64,000 nt of DNA from Paraburkholderia fynbosensis (GCF_902859935.1 NZ_CADIKI010000007.1:1-64000); one strand, 5' to 3'; counted from the stretch's first letter, positions 16,275-27,189 are shown. Translations and numbers: made by a program. The notes: generated from the sequence alone by a model not told the origin.

Positions 16275-16553
16275 CGTCGGGAGAGCGCGCTGGCCGCCGA
16301 ATATCGCAGGCCGCGCCGCCGAAGGGGCACACCCGCAAACTCTCAGGCAAAAGGACCGACCGCGTCGAAAAACCGTCGCCAAAGCAAGCTCAAGGCAGCG
16401 GTTTTTCGCACTCTGGAGAGCGGCAGTAGCCGTCTGCGTTTTGGCAACATCATGCAGATTCAGGCAGGCTGCCCACCGAAGGGGCGCGCGTGTCACCGTG
16501 ACGAAGCAACGTTCACGGTCGCGCAATCTCTCAGGTATCGAGGACAGAGGGGT
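16275..16553 (+). promoter_or_regulatory. Tandem glycine riboswitch upstream of gcvT
   Basis: Two aptamers in series carry the hallmark segments. The first has CGGGAGAGC at 16278, CCGCCGAAGGGGCA and CTCTCAGGCAAAAGGACCGA. The second has CTCTGGAGAGC at 16411, CCACCGAAGGGGCG and CTCTCAGGTATCGAGGACAG, ending near 16553. The pair lies in the leader of the glycine-cleavage gene gcvT (start 16638), where this RNA class normally switches expression on with glycine. About 85 bp separate the second aptamer from the start, and I see no clear terminator there, so control may be at translation. Confidence 0.95.
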
Positions 16554-16637
16554 CATGCAGAACCACGCTCGCAGGCACCTTGCCGCGAGGCGTCGCGCCG
16601 CATGGCCTTTTCTGTTTCGCGAGATGCCCGAGGCCCC

Positions 16638-17756
16638 ATGACCGAACTCAAACACACCCCGCTCAACGCCACCCATCGTGCGCTCAATGCCCGCATGGTC
16701 GATTTCGGCGGCTGGGACATGCCTGTCAACTACGGCTCGCAGATCGACGAACACCGCGCCGTGCGCACCGACGCCGGCATGTTCGACGTCTCGCACATGT
16801 GCGTGGTCGACTTCACCGGCGAGCGCGTGCGCGCCTTCTTCGAATACGCGCTGGCCAACAACGTCGGCAAGCTGCAAACGCCCGGCCGCGCGCTCTATTC
16901 CTGTCTGCTGAACCCGAACGGCGGCGTGATCGACGATCTGATCGTCTATTACTTCGGCGAAGACCACTTCCGCGTGGTCGTCAACGCAGGCACCGCCGAC
17001 AAAGACATCGCCTGGTTCGGCCAGCTCAACGCCGACGGCGGCTTCGGCCTGACCATCACGCCGCGCCGCGACTTCGCGATCGTCGCCGTGCAAGGTCCGA
17101 ACGCGCGCGAGAAAGTCTGGCAGACAGTGCCCACCGCGCGCGCCGCCACCGAAGCGCTGAAGCCGTTCAACGCGGCGCGCGTCGAAGGCACGCCGTTTGG
17201 CGAATTGACCGTCGCACGCACCGGCTACACCGGCGAAGACGGTTTCGAAATCATCGTGCCGGCAGACCACGTAGAGGCGCTGTGGAACGCGCTGCACGCG
17301 CAAGGCGTGCGCCCGGCCGGCCTGGGCGCGCGCGACACGCTGCGCCTCGAAGCCGGCATGAACCTGTACGGCCAGGACATGGACGACAACGTCTCGCCGC
17401 TCGACGCCGGCCTCGCGTGGACCGTCGATCTGACCTCGCCGCGCGAGTTCGTCGGCAAGGGCAAGCTCGAAGCCGACGGCTCGAAGGCCGCATTCGTCGG
17501 GCTGATCCTGCTGAAGGAAAACGGCAAGGCCGCGGGTGTGCTGCGCGCGCATCAGAAAGTCCTCACGCCGCAGGGCGAAGGCGAAATCACCAGCGGCACT
17601 TTTTCCCCGACGATGCAGGAATCGATCGCCTTCGCGCGCGTGCCCAAGGGCGTGCAGCCGGGCGACACCGTTCACGTCCAGATTCGAGACAAGGCCGTTG
17701 CCGCCAGCGTGGTAAAACTGCCATTCGTGCGCAACGGCAAGGTGCTGGCCGTTTAG
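16638..17756 (+). CDS. gcvT: Glycine cleavage system T protein (aminomethyltransferase)
   Basis: A 372-residue T protein, normal length. It moves the aminomethyl carbon from lipoyl-H protein to tetrahydrofolate and releases ammonia. Diagnostic segments are [13 protein letters not shown] near the N-terminus, [20 protein letters not shown] and [16 protein letters not shown]. The ATG at 16638 is chosen because the protein begins [18 protein letters not shown]; the open frame upstream is riboswitch. It is first of gcvT-gcvH-gcvP, 63 bp before gcvH, and is under the glycine riboswitch. Confidence 0.97.
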   Translation: MTELKHTPLNATHRALNARMVDFGGWDMPVNYGSQIDEHRAVRTDAGMFDVSHMCVVDFTGERVRAFFEYALANNVGKLQTPGRALYSCLLNPNGGVIDDLIVYYFGEDHFRVVVNAGTADKDIAWFGQLNADGGFGLTITPRRDFAIVAVQGPNAREKVWQTVPTARAATEALKPFNAARVEGTPFGELTVARTGYTGEDGFEIIVPADHVEALWNALHAQGVRPAGLGARDTLRLEAGMNLYGQDMDDNVSPLDAGLAWTVDLTSPREFVGKGKLEADGSKAAFVGLILLKENGKAAGVLRAHQKVLTPQGEGEITSGTFSPTMQESIAFARVPKGVQPGDTVHVQIRDKAVAASVVKLPFVRNGKVLAV

Positions 17757-17819
17757 GCAGCCGCGCGCACGTCCCCTCTTTTTAAGCCAATACCGAATCA
17801 CACCGCACAGGAGCATCCG

Positions 17820-18200
17820 ATGAGCATCCCGGCCGACCTCAAATACACCGAATCGCACGAATGGGTCCGCACCGAAGCGGACGGCACGCTGACGGTCGGT
17901 ATCACCGACCACGCGCAGGAAGCGCTCGGCGACATCGTCTTCTTCGAAGTCCAGCAACTGGGCAAGACCGTGACCGCGGGCGACACCGTCGCCGTGATCG
18001 AATCGGTGAAGGCCGCTTCCGACATCTACGCGCCGGTCTCGGGCGAGATCATCGAAGCGAACTCGGCCGTGGCCGACTCGCCCGACTCGGTCAACAGCAC
18101 GCCGTACGAGAGCTGGCTCTTCAAGATCAAGCCGGCCGCCGACGCGACGCAAGATCGCCTGATCGACGCCGACGCGTACACGAAGTCGATCGGCGCCTGA
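17820..18200 (+). CDS. gcvH: Glycine cleavage system H protein
   Basis: A 126-residue lipoyl carrier that shuttles the aminomethyl group between P, T and L proteins. It has [20 protein letters not shown], the lipoylated lysine in [19 protein letters not shown], and the usual [14 protein letters not shown]-terminal segment. CAGGAG precedes the start. It lies 82 bp before gcvP. The L protein (lipoamide dehydrogenase) is not in the window and is presumably shared with other complexes. Confidence 0.97.
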   Translation: MSIPADLKYTESHEWVRTEADGTLTVGITDHAQEALGDIVFFEVQQLGKTVTAGDTVAVIESVKAASDIYAPVSGEIIEANSAVADSPDSVNSTPYESWLFKIKPAADATQDRLIDADAYTKSIGA

Positions 18201-18282
18201 TCTGCTTCACCTTTACGTTTAACCGCCAGGTGCGGCTCGTCCCTCTCGAAGCACAGGGATAGCCGCACCGCCAGGAACACCC

Positions 18283-21219
18283 ATGAAGCTCGAACACCCG
18301 GATCGTCTGATGAACCGCACTCCTCTCTCGCTCGCCGCGCTCGAAGTGCATGACGCCTTCGCAGAACGGCATATCGGCCCGGATTCCGCCGACCAGCAAG
18401 CGATGCTCGAAGCCCTCGGCTTCGCCTCGCGCGCCGCGCTGATCGACGCCGTGATTCCGGAGACGATCCGCCGCACCGAAGCGCTGCCGCTCGGTCCCTT
18501 CGCGCAACCGAAGAGCGAGGCCGAAGCGCTCGCCGCGCTGCGCGAACTCGCGGACAAGAACCAGGTGTTCCGCTCGTATATCGGGCAGGGCTATTACAAC
18601 GCGCACACCCCGACGGTGATCCTGCGCAACGTGCTGGAAAATCCGGCGTGGTACACCGCGTACACGCCGTATCAGCCGGAAATTTCGCAAGGCCGTCTGG
18701 AAGCGCTGTTGAACTTCCAGCAGATGATCGTCGACCTGACCGGTCTCGCGATCTCGAACGCGTCGCTGCTCGACGAGGCCACCGCCGCCGCCGAAGCGAT
18801 GACGCTGCTGCAACGCGTCGGCAAGCCGAAGTCGAACGTGTTCTTCGTCGCCGACGACGTGCTGCCGCAAACCATCGAAGTGGTGAAGACGCGCGCGACG
18901 CCGGTCGGCATCGAAGTGAAAGTCGGACCCGCCGCTGAAGCCGCGAACTCGAACGCGTTCGGCGTGCTGCTGCAATACCCGGGCGTGAACGGCGACGTGC
19001 GCGATTACCGCGCGCTGACCGAGGCGATCCACGCAGCGGGCGGCCATGTGGTGGTCGCCGCCGACCTGCTCGCGCTGACCGTGCTTACGCCGCCCGGCGA
19101 ATGGGGCGCGGACGTGGCCGTCGGCAATACGCAGCGCTTCGGCGTGCCGGTTGGCTTCGGCGGCCCGCATGCCGCCTATCTCGCGGTGCGCGACGAATTC
19201 AAGCGGCAGATGCCGGGGCGTCTGGTCGGCGTGACCGTCGATGCGCAAGGCAACCCCGCACTGCGTCTCGCGCTGCAAACGCGCGAACAACATATCCGCC
19301 GCGAGAAGGCCACCTCGAACGTGTGTACCGCGCAAGCGCTGCTCGCGATCATGGCCAGCATGTACGCGGTTTATCACGGCCCGCACGGTCTGAAGACCAT
19401 CGCGCTGCGCGTGAACCGCATCGCCGCGCTGCTCGCCGAAGGCGCGAAGCAACTCGGCTACACGCTCGTCAACGAGACTTTCTTCGACACGCTCACGTTC
19501 GACACCGGCGCGCGCACGCAAGCGCTGCTCGACGCGGCAACCGCCCGGCGCATCAACCTGCGCCGCGTGAGCGCCACGCAAGTCGGCCTGTCGATCGACG
19601 AAACCACGACGCGCCACGATCTCGCCGATCTGCTCGCGGTCTTCGCGCAAGCGGCGTTCGCAAGCGACGTGCCGCAAGTCGATGCACTCGACGCCGCGAT
19701 GGCCGCGTCGAACACGGCGTCGGTGCCGGCTGCGCTGGAGCGCACCAGTGCTTACCTCACGCACCACGTATTCAACCGTCATCATTCGGAAACGGAAATG
19801 CTGCGCTATCTGCGCAGTCTGTCGGACAAGGACCTCGCGCTCGACCGCTCGATGATCCCGCTCGGCTCGTGCACGATGAAGCTGAACGCGACCTCGGAAA
19901 TGCTGCCGGTCACGTGGCCCGAGTTCGGCCAGATCCATCCGTTCGCGCCGGCAGAGCAAACCGTCGGCTACCGTGAAATGATCGATCAGCTCGAGGAAAT
20001 GCTGGTCGCCGCAACCGGCTATGCCGCGGTTTCGCTGCAACCGAATGCCGGCTCGCAAGGCGAGTACGCCGGCCTGCTGATCATCCACGCGTATCACGCG
20101 TCGCGCGGCGAAGCGCATCGCAACGTTTGTCTGATTCCCGCTTCGGCGCACGGCACGAACCCGGCGTCGGCGCAGATGGCCGGCATGCAGGTCGTGGTGG
20201 TCGCCTGCGACGCGCAAGGCAACGTCGATATCGAAGACCTGAAGAAGAAGGCCGCGCAACACGCCGACAAGCTCGCGGCGATCATGATCACGTACCCGTC
20301 CACGCACGGCGTGTTCGAGGCGAACGTGCGCGAAATCTGCGAGATCGTGCATGCGCACGGCGGCCAGGTTTACGTGGACGGCGCGAACATGAACGCGATG
20401 GTCGGTCTGTGCGCGCCGGGCCAGTTCGGCGGCGACGTCTCGCACCTGAACCTGCACAAGACCTTCTGCATTCCGCACGGCGGCGGCGGACCGGGCGTCG
20501 GTCCGGTCGCGGTCGGCGCGCACCTTGCGCAGTTCCTGCCGAACCAGATCTCGTCGGGCTATGAACGCGCGCCGAACGGTATCGGCGCGGTATCGGGCGC
20601 GCCGTACGGCTCCGCATCGATCCTGCCGATCTCGTGGATGTACATCGCGATGATGGGCGCGAAGAACCTGACCGCGGCCACCGAAACCGCGATCCTCAAC
20701 GCGAACTACGTCGCGAACAAACTCGCGGCGCACTATCCGGTGCTGTATTCGGGCCCGGGCGGACTGGTCGCGCACGAGTGCATTCTCGATCTGCGTCCGT
20801 TGAAGGAAACCAGCGGCATCACCGTGGACGACGTCGCCAAGCGCCTCGCCGACTACGGCTTCCACGCGCCGACGATGAGCTTCCCGGTGCCGGGTACGTT
20901 GATGGTCGAGCCGACCGAATCGGAATCGAAGGAAGAACTCGACCGCTTCATCGAAGCGATGATCGCGATCCGCAACGAAATTCGCGCGGTCGAAGAAGGC
21001 CGCTCGGATCGCGAGGACAATCCGCTGAAGCACGCGCCGCACACCGCCGCCGTGGTGATCGCCGACGACTGGAAACATGCGTATGCACGCGAAACCGCCG
21101 CGTATCCGCTGCCCACGTTGATCGCGAAGAAGTACTGGCCGCCGGTCGGCCGTGCGGACAACGTGTACGGCGACCGCAATCTGTTCTGCTCCTGCGTGCC
21201 GATCGCCGACTACGAGTAG
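18283..21219 (+). CDS. gcvP: Glycine dehydrogenase (decarboxylating), P protein
   Basis: A 978-residue PLP enzyme of the fused single-chain type, consisting of two homologous halves. The N-terminal part starts [17 protein letters not shown]. The PLP lysine is in [18 protein letters not shown] in the C-terminal half, preceded by [13 protein letters not shown]. It decarboxylates glycine and transfers the remaining aminomethyl group to GcvH. The start at 18283 ([15 protein letters not shown]) matches homologues; an ATG at 18310 is the alternative. A hairpin with T4 overlaps the stop, closing the gcv operon. Confidence 0.97.
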   Translation: MKLEHPDRLMNRTPLSLAALEVHDAFAERHIGPDSADQQAMLEALGFASRAALIDAVIPETIRRTEALPLGPFAQPKSEAEALAALRELADKNQVFRSYIGQGYYNAHTPTVILRNVLENPAWYTAYTPYQPEISQGRLEALLNFQQMIVDLTGLAISNASLLDEATAAAEAMTLLQRVGKPKSNVFFVADDVLPQTIEVVKTRATPVGIEVKVGPAAEAANSNAFGVLLQYPGVNGDVRDYRALTEAIHAAGGHVVVAADLLALTVLTPPGEWGADVAVGNTQRFGVPVGFGGPHAAYLAVRDEFKRQMPGRLVGVTVDAQGNPALRLALQTREQHIRREKATSNVCTAQALLAIMASMYAVYHGPHGLKTIALRVNRIAALLAEGAKQLGYTLVNETFFDTLTFDTGARTQALLDAATARRINLRRVSATQVGLSIDETTTRHDLADLLAVFAQAAFASDVPQVDALDAAMAASNTASVPAALERTSAYLTHHVFNRHHSETEMLRYLRSLSDKDLALDRSMIPLGSCTMKLNATSEMLPVTWPEFGQIHPFAPAEQTVGYREMIDQLEEMLVAATGYAAVSLQPNAGSQGEYAGLLIIHAYHASRGEAHRNVCLIPASAHGTNPASAQMAGMQVVVVACDAQGNVDIEDLKKKAAQHADKLAAIMITYPSTHGVFEANVREICEIVHAHGGQVYVDGANMNAMVGLCAPGQFGGDVSHLNLHKTFCIPHGGGGPGVGPVAVGAHLAQFLPNQISSGYERAPNGIGAVSGAPYGSASILPISWMYIAMMGAKNLTAATETAILNANYVANKLAAHYPVLYSGPGGLVAHECILDLRPLKETSGITVDDVAKRLADYGFHAPTMSFPVPGTLMVEPTESESKEELDRFIEAMIAIRNEIRAVEEGRSDREDNPLKHAPHTAAVVIADDWKHAYARETAAYPLPTLIAKKYWPPVGRADNVYGDRNLFCSCVPIADYE

Positions 21220-21244
21220 GCGGCGTTGCGCGCCGCCCGCTTTT
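21219..21244 (+). terminator. Terminator of the gcv operon
   Basis: The GGCGGC/GCCGCC stem (21219-21224 and 21232-21237), with a 7-nt loop, ends in CGCTTTT. The stem begins on the last base of the gcvP stop codon. Confidence 0.6.
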
Positions 21245-21350
21245 CGGAACGGACGGCAGGGCGGTGCGCGCGGTTCCGCCCGGGCTTCTGTCGCTCGTGG
21301 CCGCAAACGGCTAACATCACACACCGAATCAGCCTAACGAGGAGTTTCGC

Positions 21351-22481
21351 ATGGCGCGAAAGGTGCGATCGATGCAAAGCCGGGCCGCAGCAACGCGAGC
21401 CCGTCCGTGGCGGCAAACGTGCGTCTTGGTGCTCGCTGGCGCGGCCGCGCTGCTGCCGCTGCGGCAAGCGCAGGCCGCAATGAATTTCTGTGCGGCCCCC
21501 GCGTTGCAAACCAGCGAGCGCACCAACGCCGATCCCGGCGTGAAGGCACTCGTGAACAACGTGCAAACGCATCTGAACGAGCAGCCGCACGCGCTCACGA
21601 AGCTGCATACCGAGGGCACGCTGCCGCACGAGGGTATCTACGATCAGAGTGTCGAAGCGGAGAAGGATCTCGATCTGCTGCGCGACGCCGCGCTTGCCTG
21701 GCGCGCGACCAGCGACGACCGTTTTCTGAAGCTCGTCGACCGCCTGTTGTACGCGTGGGTGACGACTTATCAGCCGAGTTTCAATCCGATCGACGAAACC
21801 CATTTCGAAGGGCTGATCCTCGCCTACGACATGACCGCGAGCGCGTTGCCCGTGAAGACGCGCAACGCGGCAATGACGTTCCTGACGAAGCTCGCGAACG
21901 GCTACATCGCGCAGATCGACGCCCAACCGCGGCCGCTGAAAGGCACCTTCCGCAACAATTGGCAGAGCCACCGGATCAAGCTGATCGCGATGGCCGCGTT
22001 CACGCTCGACAACCGCAAGATGATCAATGCGGCGCAGCGTCTGTTCGTCGAGCATATCGGCGACAACATCGCGCCGGACGGCTCGACCATCGACTTCAGC
22101 GAGCGCGACGCGCTGCGCTATGTCACCTACGATCTGCAGCCGCTCGTGATGGCCGCGCTGGCCGCGCGCCGCCACAACCGCAACTGGCTGCAGGAGAAGG
22201 GCGCCAACGGCGCCACTTTGCTGGCCGCGCTCAACTGGCTGGCGCCATTCGCGTCCGGCAGTCAGACGCATGAAGAATTCGTGCATTCGAGCGTCCCGTT
22301 CGATGCAAAACGTCGCGAGGCCGGCTTGCCTGGCTACTCGGGTCCATGGGACCCGAAGAACGCGACGGAACTGTTTCACCTGGCTGCGCGTCTCGACGGA
22401 CGCTTTACGCCAATCGCGCTACAGCTCGCACCGACGCCGCCCGCGTGGCTCGCCGTGTGTTTGCCGCTGCCGGCGCGCTAA
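21351..22481 (+). CDS. Alginate-lyase-family periplasmic protein
   Basis: A 376-residue protein. A twin-basic N-terminus and hydrophobic segment (CVLVLAGAAALLPLRQAQA) form a signal peptide cleaved after AQA near residue 42. The mature chain is a helical (alpha/alpha barrel) domain with LLYAWVTTYQPSFNPID and the active-site-type segment FRNNWQSHRIKLI, where the Asn/His pattern recalls AlgL-type lyases. It may act on periplasmic or extracellular uronate polymers, but could be catalytically altered. It ends 27 bp before sdaA and may be cotranscribed with it, an odd partner for serine metabolism. GAGG precedes the start. Confidence 0.72.
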   Translation: MARKVRSMQSRAAATRARPWRQTCVLVLAGAAALLPLRQAQAAMNFCAAPALQTSERTNADPGVKALVNNVQTHLNEQPHALTKLHTEGTLPHEGIYDQSVEAEKDLDLLRDAALAWRATSDDRFLKLVDRLLYAWVTTYQPSFNPIDETHFEGLILAYDMTASALPVKTRNAAMTFLTKLANGYIAQIDAQPRPLKGTFRNNWQSHRIKLIAMAAFTLDNRKMINAAQRLFVEHIGDNIAPDGSTIDFSERDALRYVTYDLQPLVMAALAARRHNRNWLQEKGANGATLLAALNWLAPFASGSQTHEEFVHSSVPFDAKRREAGLPGYSGPWDPKNATELFHLAARLDGRFTPIALQLAPTPPAWLAVCLPLPAR

Positions 22482-22508
22482 TATCTACTTATCAGCAGGG
22501 AGCAGTCA

Positions 22509-23897
22509 ATGGCAGTCAGCGTGTTCGATCTCTTCAAAATCGGCATTGGTCCGTCCAGCTCGCACACGGTTGGGCCGATGCGCGCGGCGCTGATGTTCGT
22601 TCAAGGGCTCGAACGCGACGGACTGCTGGACGCGACCGCATCGGTGAAGGTGGATCTGTACGGATCGCTCGGCGCGACCGGCAAGGGCCACGGCACGGAT
22701 CGCGGTGTGATGCTCGGCCTGATGGGCGACGCGCCCGACACCGTCGACCCGGACACGATCGCGCAACGGCTCGAAGCGGTGCGGGTGTCGCGCAAGCTGC
22801 CGCTGCTCGGCACGCACGACGTGCCGTTCGTGCAGAAGGATCACATCTCGTTTTATCGTCAGGCGTTGGCCGAGCATCCGAACGGGCTGAAGCTGCACGC
22901 GTTCGATGCGCAGGGCGAGACGCTGCGCGAGTCGACCTATCTGTCGGTGGGCGGCGGTTTCGTGGTGACAGCCGGCGCGCCGAACACGAAGGTGCTGAGC
23001 GCCGTCGATCAATTGCCGCACTCGTTTCGCACCGGCAATGAATTGCTCGCCCTGTGCGCATCGACCGGCAAGAGCATCGCTCAGTTGATGTGGGACAACG
23101 AGCGCGTCTGGCATACCGAAGAAGAGACGCGCGCCGGCTTGCTGAAAATCTGGGACGTGATGCAATCGTGCGTCGCGCGCGGCTGCGGCATCAACAATCC
23201 CGACGCCGACGGCAACTTGCCCGGGCCCTTCCAGGTGAAGCGTCGTGCGCCGCAGTTGTATCGCGCGCTGTCCGGCAATCCTGAACTCGCGCTGCGTGAT
23301 CCGTTGTCGATGATCGACTGGATCAACCTCTATGCGATCGCGGTCAATGAAGAAAACGCCGCGGGCGGGCGCGTCGTCACCGCGCCGACCAACGGCGCCG
23401 CCGGCATCATTCCGGCCGTGCTGCATTACTACACGCGCTTCATGCCGGGCTCGAACCAGCAAGGCGTGATCGACTTCCTGATGACGGCGGCGGCCATCGG
23501 CATTCTGTACAAGCTCAACGCGTCGATTTCCGGCGCGGAAGTGGGCTGCCAGGGCGAGGTGGGCGTGGCCTGCTCGATGGCGGCGGGCGCGCTGGCCGCC
23601 GTGATGGGCGGCACACCGAAGCAGGTCGAGAACGCCGCGGAAATCGGCATGGAACATAACCTTGGACTGACCTGCGATCCGGTCGGCGGGATGGTGCAGA
23701 TTCCGTGCATCGAACGCAATGCGATGGCGTCGGTGAAAGCGGTCAACGCAGCGCGCATGGCGTTGCGCGGCGACGGCAGCCACTATGTGTCGCTCGATTC
23801 CGTGATCAAGACCATGCGCGAAACCGGCGCGGATATGAAGACCAAGTACAAGGAAACCTCGCGGGGCGGGCTGGCGGTGAATATCGTCGAGTGTTGA
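22509..23897 (+). CDS. sdaA: L-serine ammonia-lyase (L-serine dehydratase), iron-sulfur type
   Basis: A 462-residue single-chain enzyme that converts L-serine to pyruvate and ammonia. The N-terminal [15 protein letters not shown] motif and central [20 protein letters not shown] motif are diagnostic. Cysteines 347, 389 and 400 fit the 4Fe-4S ligands, with the same 42 and 11 spacings as Legionella serine dehydratase. The protein ends in Cys462, matching the C-terminal tail cysteine that caps the cluster there. Placement after gcvTHP suits a pathway from glycine through serine (by serine hydroxymethyltransferase elsewhere) to pyruvate. Confidence 0.95.
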   Translation: MAVSVFDLFKIGIGPSSSHTVGPMRAALMFVQGLERDGLLDATASVKVDLYGSLGATGKGHGTDRGVMLGLMGDAPDTVDPDTIAQRLEAVRVSRKLPLLGTHDVPFVQKDHISFYRQALAEHPNGLKLHAFDAQGETLRESTYLSVGGGFVVTAGAPNTKVLSAVDQLPHSFRTGNELLALCASTGKSIAQLMWDNERVWHTEEETRAGLLKIWDVMQSCVARGCGINNPDADGNLPGPFQVKRRAPQLYRALSGNPELALRDPLSMIDWINLYAIAVNEENAAGGRVVTAPTNGAAGIIPAVLHYYTRFMPGSNQQGVIDFLMTAAAIGILYKLNASISGAEVGCQGEVGVACSMAAGALAAVMGGTPKQVENAAEIGMEHNLGLTCDPVGGMVQIPCIERNAMASVKAVNAARMALRGDGSHYVSLDSVIKTMRETGADMKTKYKETSRGGLAVNIVEC

Positions 23898-23922
23898 TCA
23901 CACTCATTCATTGCACATGACG

Positions 23923-23947
23923 ACGCGGGCCAAGGCCCGCGTTTTTC
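23923..23947 (+). terminator. Terminator of sdaA
   Basis: Nine-bp arms ACGCGGGCC/GGCCCGCGT with an AA loop core (23923-23942) are followed by T5. Confidence 0.9.
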
Positions 23948-24130
23948 ATTTGCGTGCTCACGGCCTTCGCTTCAGGTTTGCGCTTCGTCGGACAGGACAG
24001 TTGCGCTGCACCATGACAGCGCACGCGCGCTCGGCGTAAGCTGTCGAAGCGCCCATCGGCCGGCACCTCACGTTGCGTCGATGCGGCACTATCCGACCGC
24101 ACTCACGTACTGCCTGGAGGCTTCTTCGCA

Positions 24131-25849
24131 ATGTCGCAGCCGAATGCTCCCGTTTCAGATCCCAACCTTGCTCGCACGACCGGTGCGCGTCTCGTCGTCG
24201 ATGCTTTGCTTACGCATGGCGTCGAACGCGTTTTCTGCGTTCCCGGCGAAAGTTTTCTCGCTGTGCTCGATTCGCTGCACGACGAGACCGGACGCATCCA
24301 GACCATTGTGTGCCGCCACGAAGCCGCCGCGGCGAACATGGCGGAAGCGGTCGGTAAACTGACCGGCCGCCCGGGCGTCGCGCTCGTCACGCGCGGGCCG
24401 GGCGCGACGCACGCGTCAATCGGCGTGCATACCGCGTTTCAGGATTCCACACCGATGATCCTGCTGATCGGTCAATGCGCACGCGAGCATCTCGACCGCG
24501 AGGCGTTTCAGGAAATCGACTATCGGCGCATGTTCGGCCAGATGGCGAAGTGGGTCGCGCAAATCGACGACCCGAAACGTATTCCCGAATATCTGAGCCA
24601 CGCGTTTCACACGGCGACCTCCGGGCGACCGGGGCCCGTCGTGCTGTCGTTGCCGGAAGACGTGCTGAGCGATGCATGCGATGCCGTGGCCGGCGTGCCG
24701 GCTTATCAACGCGTGGCGGCGTCGCCCTCGGCCGCACAGATCGACAAGCTGCGTGAGTTGCTCGAAGGCGCGCAGCGGCCCATGGTGATCGCGGGCGGCA
24801 GCGGCTGGACGCTGGCCGCATGCGCAGACTTGCGGCGCTTCGTCGAGAACTGGCAACTGCCGGTCGGCCTCGCGTTCCGCTTTCAGGACACGCTCGACAA
24901 CGAGCATCCGAACTACGCGGGCGATGTCGGCCTCGGCATCAATCCGGCGCTAGCGCAGCGCATCCGCGATGCCGACGTGTTGCTGGTGCTTGGTCCGCGC
25001 ATGGGCGAAGCGACGACGAACGGCTACACGCTGCTCGACATTCCGAAGACGAAGCAGACGCTCGTGCACGTGCATCAGGGCGCGGAAGAGTTGGGGCGTG
25101 TGTATGTCGCGGATCTGCCGATCGTGTCCGGCATGCCAGAACTGGCTGCGGCGCTGGCGGCGTTGCAGCCAGCGTCCGGCCAGCTGGCGTGGGCCGGCGC
25201 GGCCGAGGATGCGCATCGCGCCTATCTCGAGTGGCGCAAGCCGCGCCCGATTCCCGGCGACGTGCAAATGGGCGAAGTGATCCAGCAACTGCGCGCGCAT
25301 CTGCCCGCCGACGCGATTCTCACAAACGGCGCGGGCAATTACGCGACGTGGCTGCACCGGCACTTTTCATATCGGCACTACCGCTCGCAACTCGCGCCGA
25401 CGAGTGGCGCGATGGGCTACGGCGTGCCTGCGGCAATCGCGGCGAAGTCGCTGTATCCGCAGCGCGCGGTCGTTGCGCTCGCCGGCGACGGCTGCTTCAT
25501 GATGGCCGCGCAGGAACTCGCCACGGCGATGCAGTATGACCTTCACGTGCTGTTCATCGTCGTGAACAACAGTCACTTCGGCACGATCCGGATGCACCAG
25601 GAGCGGCATTATCCGAACCGCGTGCATGGCACCGGGCTCACGAATCCGGACTTCGCGGCGTTCGCGCGGTCGTTCGGCGCGCATGGCGAGACGGTGGAGC
25701 GGACCGAGGATTTTCTGCCGGCCTTGCAACGCGCAATGAATGCGCAGCGCGCGGCGGTGATCGAGATTCGCATGCCGCAGGAAGCGAGCACGCCGGGCGC
25801 GACGTTGGAGCAGATTCGCGAGCAGGGGAGGAAGATGCGTGGGGAGTAG
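24131..25849 (+). CDS. Thiamine-diphosphate-dependent enzyme, acetolactate-synthase large-subunit-like
   Basis: A 572-residue ThDP enzyme of the acetolactate synthase/benzoylformate decarboxylase group. The N-terminal PYR domain contains GVERVFCVPGESFLAVLD and the cofactor-activating Glu in VCRHEAAAANMAEA. The C-terminal PP domain has VALAGDGCFMMAAQELATA followed by VVNNSHFGTIRMHQE (GDG...NN, Mg-ThDP motif). GGAGG precedes the start at 24131. There is no small regulatory subunit or ilvC next to it, so it is unlikely to be the main biosynthetic enzyme and may be catabolic. The substrate is unassigned. Confidence 0.85.
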   Translation: MSQPNAPVSDPNLARTTGARLVVDALLTHGVERVFCVPGESFLAVLDSLHDETGRIQTIVCRHEAAAANMAEAVGKLTGRPGVALVTRGPGATHASIGVHTAFQDSTPMILLIGQCAREHLDREAFQEIDYRRMFGQMAKWVAQIDDPKRIPEYLSHAFHTATSGRPGPVVLSLPEDVLSDACDAVAGVPAYQRVAASPSAAQIDKLRELLEGAQRPMVIAGGSGWTLAACADLRRFVENWQLPVGLAFRFQDTLDNEHPNYAGDVGLGINPALAQRIRDADVLLVLGPRMGEATTNGYTLLDIPKTKQTLVHVHQGAEELGRVYVADLPIVSGMPELAAALAALQPASGQLAWAGAAEDAHRAYLEWRKPRPIPGDVQMGEVIQQLRAHLPADAILTNGAGNYATWLHRHFSYRHYRSQLAPTSGAMGYGVPAAIAAKSLYPQRAVVALAGDGCFMMAAQELATAMQYDLHVLFIVVNNSHFGTIRMHQERHYPNRVHGTGLTNPDFAAFARSFGAHGETVERTEDFLPALQRAMNAQRAAVIEIRMPQEASTPGATLEQIREQGRKMRGE

Positions 25850-25888
25850 GGGGACTTTTGCGCAGAGCAGTCGAAACAACTACTCCAT

Positions 25889-25917
25889 AAAAAAACCCCG
25901 CCGAAGCGGGGTTTTCT
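25889..25917. terminator. Bidirectional terminator between convergent genes
   Basis: The perfect stem AAAACCCCGC-CGAA-GCGGGGTTTT has A runs on one side and T on the other. It serves the ThDP enzyme gene and the convergent binding-protein gene. Confidence 0.92.
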
Positions 25918-25953
25918 TTGACTTCCGCCGTCAAAGCAAGCAACAAATGCCGC

Positions 25954-27102
25954 TTACTTCCCGCCCACGCTTTGCAGCGTCGTCCACTTGCCGTCGACCA
26001 CCTTGTACAGCGTGATGCCGCCGTTCTTCAGATCGCCGCGGCTGTCATACGCGAGATTCGACGACGTCACCGCCGGCATCGAGGTCTTCGCGAGCACCGG
26101 CAGGTACTTCGCCGGATCGGTCGAGTTCGCGGTCTTCATCGCCGCGAACATCGCCATTGCGCCGTCGTAAGCGTACGGCGAGTACGTTTGCACGTCTTCG
26201 TTGAAACGCTTCTTGTACTTCGCGACGTAGTCCTTGCCGCCCGGCATTTCTTCCAGCGGCAGGCCGGCAAGCGATGCCACCGTGCCGTTCGCCGCGTCGC
26301 CCGCGAGCTTGATGAAGGTCGGCGTGTGAACCATTTCGCCGCCCATCAGCGGCGCCTTCACGCCGAGTTGCTTCATTTGCTTGACCATCGGCGCCGCTTG
26401 CGAATCCGCGCCGCCGTAATAGATCAGGTCCGGGTTCGCCGACTTCAGCTTGGTCAGGATCGACTTGAAGTCGACAGCCTTGTCGTTCGTGTATTCGCGA
26501 TCGACGATCGTCGCGCCCGAAGCCTTCGCCGCCTTTTCGAACTGATCGGCGAGACCTTGGCCGTAAGCCGTGCGGTCATCGACGATCGCGATCTTCTTCA
26601 TGCCGAGGGTCTTGACCGCGAACGTACCGGCGACCGAACCTTGCTGCGTGTCGGACGTCATCATGCGGAACGTGGTCTTGAAGCCTTGCTGCGTGTATTC
26701 CGGCGCCGTCGCCATTGCGATCTGCGGGATGCCTGCGTTCGCGTAGATGCGCGAAGCCGGGATCGTGGTGCCCGAATTGAAGTGACCGAGCATGCCCTTG
26801 ATACCGTCGTCCACCAGCTTCTGCGCAACGGTCGTGCCGGTGCGCGGGTCAGCCTGGTCGTCGGCCGAATCCAGCACGAAGCGAACCGGCTTGCCGCCAA
26901 TCACCGGCTTGGTCGCGTTCATCTCTTCCACTGCCAGCGTGATGCCGTTCTGGAAGTCCTTGCCGTAGTGAGCCTGTGCGCCCGTCATCGGACCGGCGAA
27001 ACCCACCTTCACGTCTTCCGTCGATTGTGCGTTGGCCGTCCCCGCCAGCGACATTGCTGCAACCAGCGCTGCGCCTGCCAGCTGTTTCATCTTGTGTTGC
27101 AT
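25954..27102 (-). CDS. Liv-type ABC transporter substrate-binding protein
   Basis: A 382-residue periplasmic binding protein with signal peptide ending TANAQS near residue 26. The mature start VKVGFAGPMTGAQAHYGKDF is characteristic of LivK/LivJ-type (type I) amino-acid binding proteins. KKIAIVDDRTAYGQGLADQF forms the hinge region. AAGGAG lies 6 bp before the ATG at 27102. No permease or ATPase genes adjoin it, so it must feed transporter subunits encoded elsewhere, possibly the clusters at 54-64 kb. It stands 88 bp downstream of putA; whether it is cotranscribed with putA is unclear. The ligand could be a branched-chain or other amino acid. Confidence 0.9.
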   Translation of the reverse strand: MQHKMKQLAGAALVAAMSLAGTANAQSTEDVKVGFAGPMTGAQAHYGKDFQNGITLAVEEMNATKPVIGGKPVRFVLDSADDQADPRTGTTVAQKLVDDGIKGMLGHFNSGTTIPASRIYANAGIPQIAMATAPEYTQQGFKTTFRMMTSDTQQGSVAGTFAVKTLGMKKIAIVDDRTAYGQGLADQFEKAAKASGATIVDREYTNDKAVDFKSILTKLKSANPDLIYYGGADSQAAPMVKQMKQLGVKAPLMGGEMVHTPTFIKLAGDAANGTVASLAGLPLEEMPGGKDYVAKYKKRFNEDVQTYSPYAYDGAMAMFAAMKTANSTDPAKYLPVLAKTSMPAVTSSNLAYDSRGDLKNGGITLYKVVDGKWTTLQSVGGK

Positions 27103-27189
27103 AGCTTCTCCTTGGTACCAGGTGTAGATGGAGCGATATCGGGGTCGCCGTACCGCTTCCGTTTTATTGAAGGGATCAATGAGGTTCGC

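Noticed and set aside
18127..21324. Long open frame antisense to gcvP
   Set aside because: Same composition artefact; gcvP on the plus strand is certain.
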